This document shows, in pieces, positions 5,101 to 8,421 of a stretch of DNA of 8,421 bases; the first letter of the stretch is position 1; each line of letters begins with the position of its first letter. This DNA is from Nanobdellota archaeon (GTDB taxonomy: Archaea; Nanobdellota; Nanobdellia; Pacearchaeales; GW2011-AR1). The notes below the pieces were generated by a model. The model did not search any database and was not told the origin of the DNA. It worked only from the letters and a program-made list of their open reading frames with translations. Location of the stretch: assembly GCA_030640565.1 (NCBI GenBank), contig DAOWJD010000043.1, positions 1-8,421 of the forward strand, read 5' to 3'. Both the position numbers and the translations under genes were made by a program.

Positions 5101-6625
5101 TGTCACAATATCCATAACCTGTATCATCAGCAAGAACATCATTCATACCATCACATGCATTAGAACCATCTGATACAGAACTAGGACTGACCCTGCCTGT
5201 ATCTGGGTCTATTATGTGGTCAAAGATTATTGTTCCAGTAACAACTCTTAAATCAAAAGTGTCCTGTTCTCCGACGAGGTTTGTTAAGTAAACTTTATTA
5301 TATTGATTATCATTTATAGTTGTGAATTCTGCAATTAATTCTGTTTGATTAACTTCATAAACTTCTATTTTTGGATTTCCAGAAATTGTTCTTGGATAAA
5401 GAGTAATATCTCTTAAAGAATCTAAAGGTATTTCAAATGTAACCCTCACATAATCATCTTCAGGAATTTCCTCGCTCCAAACATCATCTAATTCCTTGAC
5501 TTCTTCATAAATATCAGAAATAAAATTTCTATCAGAATCTAAATGCACTGCTTTTATTATTACAATTATGTCAAAAGTTTGGTTGGATAAAGAAGGAGTA
5601 ATCCATTCAACATAGTCATAGATTCCATCATTATCTAAATCAGCAATATTTTCTATAGGAATATAACTGTTATCTTCTACCCAATGAATTTTTACATTTG
5701 AAGGATTTTTTATGTTTAAAGATTCAGGCAAATCTGTAAAAGAAAGAACATTTTCATAATGAATTGTTTCAGGACCAATGATTTTTACTCTTTTTCCTCT
5801 TTCTATTTCTTCTTCAATTGCATAAGGTGCTGGTGTTTCATATTCAATTTCATACTCTGTTGCAGTGTCATTAATTTCTATTTCTTGGAGTTCAGCTCCA
5901 GTGCCTACAGCTCTTCCTGTGATTCTTCCAAGATTTCTGAAGAATTTTGATAAAAAGCCTTCCTGAGCTCCTGCACCAATCACAGCTCCTGTTATACTAA
6001 ATCCTGTTTCAGAAGAAGAAGGCTCTTCTTGGGAAGGACTCGAATCTTCTTTTGGAAGAGCCTCTTCTTGTTCTTCTGAATATGATTCTGAAATCTTATT
6101 TATAAAAATATTTTCAGCTTCTATTGGTAATCTTATTTTTGTCGTTGCTGGCTTGTCCAAAGAAATAGTTTTAGTCCATTTTACAGGTTGACCTAAAATT
6201 GCTTGTTGTTGTGTTGTTGTTATTGTTGCATCTGCTTCTGTTACAACTTCAGGAATTTCTTGGATAAGGAATCCTGTTAATTCTGGTCTGATATAAAAAC
6301 TTAATCCAAATAAAATAAAAATAAGAACAAATGAGAAAATAAAAGTTATGAGATGTCCTTTTATCCTGTCTTTTTGGTGTTTTTTAATAAGTTTTTCACA
6401 CTCATTTATGTAATAATCATAATAATCAATCCATTGTTTCAAAGTCTTTCCTTGAAAATGCTTGTGAGCTGTTTCAACATAAAAATCACGAGAAATTAGA
6501 CCTTTTTGAAAACTGTTCCAGAGTTCATGTAAATACTCTTCAAAATATTTTTTTCTTTCTTTAGCAAATTCTATATTTTTTCGTAATTCTTTGATAGAAG
6601 CCTTTGCTAGACGAGTCCTTCCCAT
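2186..6625 (-). CDS. Giant surface protein: cytoplasmic head, one TM helix, sequon-rich ectodomain, polybasic linker and tandem HTH tail
   Basis: 1479 residues. Residues 1-90 are a charged, aromatic-rich helical segment (for example KTLKQWIDYYDYYINECEKL). Residues 91-112 form one membrane helix (HLITFIFSFVLIFILFGLSF). Residues 113-250 are an acidic Ser/Glu/Pro linker with ITG motifs at 116, 211 and 235. Residues 280-475 are a beta-rich module with an EF-hand-like loop DLDNDGIYDYVE (329-340). Residues 480-636 are a cysteine-rich module starting near C491. Four Ig-like repeats begin near 637, 744, 839 and 928. Residues 1025-1277 repeat the module of the 305-residue protein. Then come ILLVAVIPA (1277-1285), a basic run (1287-1305), and a helical tail with two HTH units (about 1369-1408 and 1435-1479). 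About 46 sequons lie between 252 and 1276, and none in 1-112 or 1287-1479. An in-frame TAG two codons upstream fixes the ATG. The function is unknown; a membrane-linked regulator or adhesin is inference. Confidence 0.85.
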   Translation of the reverse strand: MGRTRLAKASIKELRKNIEFAKERKKYFEEYLHELWNSFQKGLISRDFYVETAHKHFQGKTLKQWIDYYDYYINECEKLIKKHQKDRIKGHLITFIFSFVLIFILFGLSFYIRPELTGFLIQEIPEVVTEADATITTTQQQAILGQPVKWTKTISLDKPATTKIRLPIEAENIFINKISESYSEEQEEALPKEDSSPSQEEPSSSETGFSITGAVIGAGAQEGFLSKFFRNLGRITGRAVGTGAELQEIEINDTATEYEIEYETPAPYAIEEEIERGKRVKIIGPETIHYENVLSFTDLPESLNIKNPSNVKIHWVEDNSYIPIENIADLDNDGIYDYVEWITPSLSNQTFDIIVIIKAVHLDSDRNFISDIYEEVKELDDVWSEEIPEDDYVRVTFEIPLDSLRDITLYPRTISGNPKIEVYEVNQTELIAEFTTINDNQYNKVYLTNLVGEQDTFDLRVVTGTIIFDHIIDPDTGRVSPSSVSDGSNACDGMNDVLADDTGYGYCDKGKDHYVLYDSFGLVAAGCDSVDGILIECKDCYVESGKAQDFEVRASCDAGSSWSNWMEFTPNLQEESDTLVSYGGSSEMWGLSCACSDFDTNDRFRIHVIQQDTAGDEGKAYMDWLPATIYYSEAAADVESPKWQNPSVNDSTPNPGTTVRHNINWTDNTALNYATLEVNSSGTCDTAANVTNTTLSGSSQWANLSWQVPNACEGKTIGWKQYANDTGSPSNWNVTDLQTYTVQNVAPTITLPVYTNATKYKNTQSMIFNVSVIDTGIGASYCAINVAGNSNQTVAVSGGWCNGSYALTGIGDGNKTINAYANDTLGNTALNNSYVVWVDSTDPTITHDSPANSTYFNYAPYFNGTCSDSGVGLDSIYTNLTEYPTVDTSSPYNFTNTSSLTEGIYSVRINCNDSVNNTATSDFYFTFDVTSPTSTINQPSNDSTTSDNTPDIRITLTDNLGDSISYTFYLNDIANKTGVVSDNTATNITMDILPDGLWLIKVKATDNASNEVNSSTLYLTMSTNQAPTIAWVETISATNPTDDTTTSITFNFTATDTNGIDDIDNSTAESYFQNTGETTRSNASCIPRNASGNSITFTCTIDMWYFDKADTDWMINVSIQDDSAEYVGNSSTVFQYNTLTAMKMSPPTLNWSEINLPDTDTGSSNDPILINNTGNDEPMNINVTALNLRGEEQTSYYIYAANFTVDNVTDGCSGTYMVNATSVNITNATLQRGNHSLNYNNATSGQEQLFFCLKGVLSETPAQSYSSSAYGAWEIRILLVAVIPATRRRKKKKKKKEREKKKLKKSNKVLRLLIKLTEELRKDYSEEKEILISKLFKAIQEEYKVSRENVLSLIRKEVEIPINAFSKELGALEAIAKYMKENLNMNYHEIAKELGRNERTIWIAYKKATEKQKEPIKPKETKMFLPISIFKDKKLTTLESIILYLKEKRLKFSEIAKLLERDQRNIWTIYSRAIKKLNT
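2189..2521 (-). other. Tandem sigma-region-4-like HTH units in the tail of the giant surface protein
   Basis: Two related units of about 60 residues follow one another. The first contains LGALEAIAKYMKEN, NYHEIAKELGRNERTIW and IAYKKA. The second contains LTTLESIILYLKEK, KFSEIAKLLERDQRNIW and TIYSRAIKKL. Each is preceded by an 'xxPIxxFxxxxL' lead-in (IPINAFSKELG and LPISIFKDKK). The 'EIAKxLxRxxRxIWxxYxxA' core is the recognition-helix pattern of sigma-70 region 4 and related HTH proteins, which normally bind DNA. The residues are well kept in both units, arguing for a working domain and against random tail sequence. The DNA target is unknown. Confidence 0.7.
2795..3553 (-). repeat. Direct repeat copy B (module shared by the two surface genes)
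   Basis: This is the coding stretch for residues 1025-1277 of the giant surface protein, the partner of copy A. The four cysteines and most sequons are at matching places. Copy B runs on into the hydrophobic patch, polybasic run and HTH tail, whereas copy A ends in a stop codon. Confidence 0.8.
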
Positions 6626-6629
6626 TACC

Positions 6630-6695
6630 TATTATTTATGTATATATACTTATAAAATTATGTATTTTTAGAAAAATACTTATTATTTATGTATA
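6630..6695. repeat. Pair of 15-bp direct repeats around the promoter of the giant surface gene
   Basis: TATTATTTATGTATA occurs exactly at 6630-6644 and again at 6681-6695, 51 bp apart. The copies lie on the two sides of the box A at 6649-6656. An ATACTTAT octamer is also repeated nearby (6646-6653 and 6676-6683). The placement suits operator sites for a repressor or autoregulator, but the sequence is very A/T-rich and chance repeats are possible. Confidence 0.4.
6649..6656 (-). promoter_or_regulatory. Box A promoter of the giant surface gene
   Basis: TTTATAAG on the minus strand is centred about 27 nt from the ATG at 6625, the normal distance from box A to an archaeal transcription start. 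No Shine-Dalgarno sequence at useful spacing is present, so the message is probably leaderless. Confidence 0.45.
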
Positions 6696-6833
6696 GGGAT
6701 TTTAAGAAAAAGCCAATTAATAATAATTTTCTAATTTTTATCCTCATTATAATCACAATTTTTATTCCTTTAAATAAATTATCGTCTTTTTTAGGTATAA
6801 AGAATTTTTATTTTTCGAGAAGCGGGATGATGT

Positions 6834-6865
6834 GTAGGCAATGACGTATACCTTGTAGTGCCTAC
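6834..6865. promoter_or_regulatory. 7-bp inverted repeat just upstream of the glycyl-tRNA synthetase promoter
   Basis: GTAGGCA (6834-6840) and TGCCTAC (6859-6865) are perfect inverted arms 18 nt apart, ending 7 nt before the box A at 6873. The surrounding 45 bases are clearly richer in G/C than the rest of the intergenic region. It could be an operator for the aminoacyl-tRNA synthetase gene, or a small hairpin on either strand. No tRNA or C/D-box pattern fits. Confidence 0.4.
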
Positions 6866-6872
6866 CAAAAGA

Positions 6873-6880
6873 TTTAAATA
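6873..6880 (+). promoter_or_regulatory. Box A promoter of glyS
   Basis: TTTAAATA, a near-consensus archaeal box A preceded by a purine-rich AAAAGA that could serve as the BRE. Its centre is about 26 nt before the ATG at 6902, which predicts a leaderless transcript. No Shine-Dalgarno sequence is seen in front of the gene. Confidence 0.6.
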
Positions 6881-6901
6881 GTTTTTTGTAGTGGGTAATT
6901 T

Positions 6902-8421
6902 ATGGCCTTTATTGTTAAAAAAAATATTCATGGAAAAGAATACTTTTACCTTAATGAGAATAAAAGAGTAGATGGGAAAGTAAAAACAAAGACCTTGGCT
7001 TATCTTGGGAAAACGAAAAAAGATGCTGAGAAAAGAGCAAGAGAGATAATAAGGGGATTAGGAAAGGAAGAGAAGAAGGAAAGAAAAAAAGAAGTGGTTA
7101 AATTAGAGCAAAAAGAGATTTCAATAGAGGAGTTGGCTAATTTTTGCAAGGAAAAAGGTTTTGTTTATCAGTCTGGAGAAATTTACGGTGGTCTTGCAGG
7201 TTTTTGGGATTTTGGACATATAGGTGTTGAATTAAATAATAATATAAAAAAAGAATGGTGGAATTTTTATGTCAGGCAAAGAGAAGATGTCGTTGGAATT
7301 GATGGGTGTATTATAACTAATCCAAAAGTGTGGGAAGCATCTGGACATGTTGATAGTTTTAGTGATGTTCTTGCTGTTTGTAAAAAATGTAAAAAGCCCA
7401 ATAAATTTGATAAGTTTGAATTAGATAAAGCTGTTTGTCAGTTTTGTGGAGGGGAGGTAGATAAAAAAGATGCAAAAAGTTTAGGGATGATGATGAAAAC
7501 ACAAATCGGTCCTGATTCAAATACAAATGTTTTATCTTATCTTCGTCCTGAAACAGCACAATTAATTTTTACTAATTTTAAAGATGTTGTTGAAAATGCT
7601 AGGATGAAACTTCCTTTTGGTATTGCTCAAATCGGGAAGGCTTTTAGAAATGAAATTGCTCCGAGAGATTTTTTGTTTAGGGTGAGAGAATTTGAGCAGA
7701 TGGAGTTGCAATATTTTGTTGATTTAGATAAGATTAATGATTGTCTTTATTATGATAAAATAAAAAATTATAAGATAAAAATCTTAACTGCTGTAGCACA
7801 AGAAAAAGGAGAAACAGATAGGGTATTAACCATTAATGACATGCTTAAGAAGAAAATTTTTAAAAATAAATGGCATGCTTATTGGCTTTATAATTCATAC
7901 AAGTGGTTTTTAGAATTAGGCATTAATAAAAATAAAATGAGGTTAAGAGAGCATAAAAAAGATGAGCTTTCACATTATGCTGATTCTGCGATTGATATAG
8001 AATATGAATTTCCTTTTGGATGGCAAGAAATTATGGGAAGTCATGATAGAGGGGATTATGATTTAACCCAACATGAAAAGTTTTCTGGAAAAGATTTAAA
8101 ACTTTTTGATGAAGAAACAAAAAAGAAAATTTTACCTCGAGTAATTGAATCTTCTTTTGGCGCAGAAAGAGCTTTTTTAGTTTTTATGTTTGATTCTTAT
8201 TCAAAAAATCAAAAAGGAGAAACTGTTTTATGTTTACACCCAAAACTCGCTCCAATAAAAGCTGCTGTTTTCCCAATTGTTAAAAGAAAAGAATTTGAAA
8301 AAATCGCAATAGATATTGTTAAGGACTTAAGAAAAGAATGGAATGTTATCTATGATAAATCTGGAAGCATAGGAAGAAGGTATGCTAGAAATGATGAGAT
8401 CGGAACTCCTTATTGTATAAC
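6902..8421 (+). CDS. glyS: Glycyl-tRNA synthetase, alpha2 class II type, with extra N-terminal domain; cut by window end
   Basis: 506 codons are visible and the frame is open at the window end. The enzyme charges tRNA-Gly with glycine in the cytoplasm. The catalytic core starts near residue 73: EIYGGLAGFWDFG (around 93-105), NPKVWEASGHV, a zinc ribbon C160-x2-C163-x15-C179-x2-C182, RPETAQ (R215), motif 2 FRNE (R249) with REFEQME, GWQE (373), and motif 3 as FGAER (R423). The anticodon-binding domain follows (HPKLAPIKAAV; GSIGRRYARNDEIGTPYCIT); perhaps 50 residues are missing. Motifs such as NNIKKEWW and NPKVWEASGH look closer to bacterial alpha2 enzymes than to typical archaeal ones; this is from memory. 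The first 70 residues are unusual for GlyRS: MAFIVKKNIHGKEYFYLNEN, then KRVDGKVKTKTLAYLGK and a charged helix. TAA at 6896-6898 is in frame, so ATG 6902 is the earliest start. Confidence 0.93.
   Translation, partial: MAFIVKKNIHGKEYFYLNENKRVDGKVKTKTLAYLGKTKKDAEKRAREIIRGLGKEEKKERKKEVVKLEQKEISIEELANFCKEKGFVYQSGEIYGGLAGFWDFGHIGVELNNNIKKEWWNFYVRQREDVVGIDGCIITNPKVWEASGHVDSFSDVLAVCKKCKKPNKFDKFELDKAVCQFCGGEVDKKDAKSLGMMMKTQIGPDSNTNVLSYLRPETAQLIFTNFKDVVENARMKLPFGIAQIGKAFRNEIAPRDFLFRVREFEQMELQYFVDLDKINDCLYYDKIKNYKIKILTAVAQEKGETDRVLTINDMLKKKIFKNKWHAYWLYNSYKWFLELGINKNKMRLREHKKDELSHYADSAIDIEYEFPFGWQEIMGSHDRGDYDLTQHEKFSGKDLKLFDEETKKKILPRVIESSFGAERAFLVFMFDSYSKNQKGETVLCLHPKLAPIKAAVFPIVKRKEFEKIAIDIVKDLRKEWNVIYDKSGSIGRRYARNDEIGTPYCI

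Noticed and set aside
3426..5163. Plus-strand ORFs antisense to the giant surface gene
   Set aside because: They run opposite a gene with clear domain structure, have no family-like motifs, and show low-complexity composition that reflects the other strand.
6820..6870. tRNA or C/D-box RNA in the G/C-rich island before glyS
   Set aside because: There is no T-arm (GTTCRANNC) or acceptor pairing, and although ATGATGT resembles a C box, no CTGA D box is present.
7359..7559. Minus-strand ORF inside glyS
   Set aside because: It lies wholly within the zinc-ribbon and motif region of the tRNA synthetase and has no recognisable features.

Overview
The window is an AT-rich piece of what is most likely a DPANN archaeon of the Woesearchaeota/Pacearchaeota kind. 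This assignment is inference. It rests on archaeal box A elements (TTTAAATA-like) lying 24-27 nt before the first start codons, a DUF2683-type antitoxin with a RelE-like toxin, and two large extracellular proteins packed with Asn-X-Ser/Thr sequons of a style I associate with DPANN genomes.

Layout, left to right. Bases 1-139 hold the C-terminal end of an IS200/IS605 TnpA (plus strand), followed by a hairpin (162-183) that looks like the element's right end. From 221 to 6625 all genes are on the minus strand. In order of transcription they are: a 1479-residue surface protein (6625-2186); a DUF2683-like antitoxin (2147-1911); a RelE-like toxin (1909-1640); a lysine-rich coiled-coil protein of unknown function (1549-1205); and a 305-residue secreted protein (1138-221). 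A 276-nt divergent intergenic region (6626-6901) holds two promoters, a 15-bp direct repeat and a 7-bp inverted repeat. From 6902 the plus strand encodes a glycyl-tRNA synthetase cut by the window end, with about 70 extra residues at its N terminus.

The most unusual object is the 1479-residue protein. It has a charged N-terminal segment, one membrane helix, more than 1100 residues of sequon-rich ectodomain, a nine-residue hydrophobic patch, a polybasic run, and then a sequon-free tail with two tandem sigma-region-4-like helix-turn-helix units. It reads as a surface protein fused to a DNA-binding module, but no convincing second membrane helix is present to bring the tail back into the cytoplasm. 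The last ectodomain module is duplicated as the separate 305-residue secreted protein, which stops exactly where the tail would begin. The two copies are in the same orientation and alignable in frame, and they flank the toxin-antitoxin pair and the coiled-coil gene. Recombination between them would swap the tailed C terminus for the tailless one.
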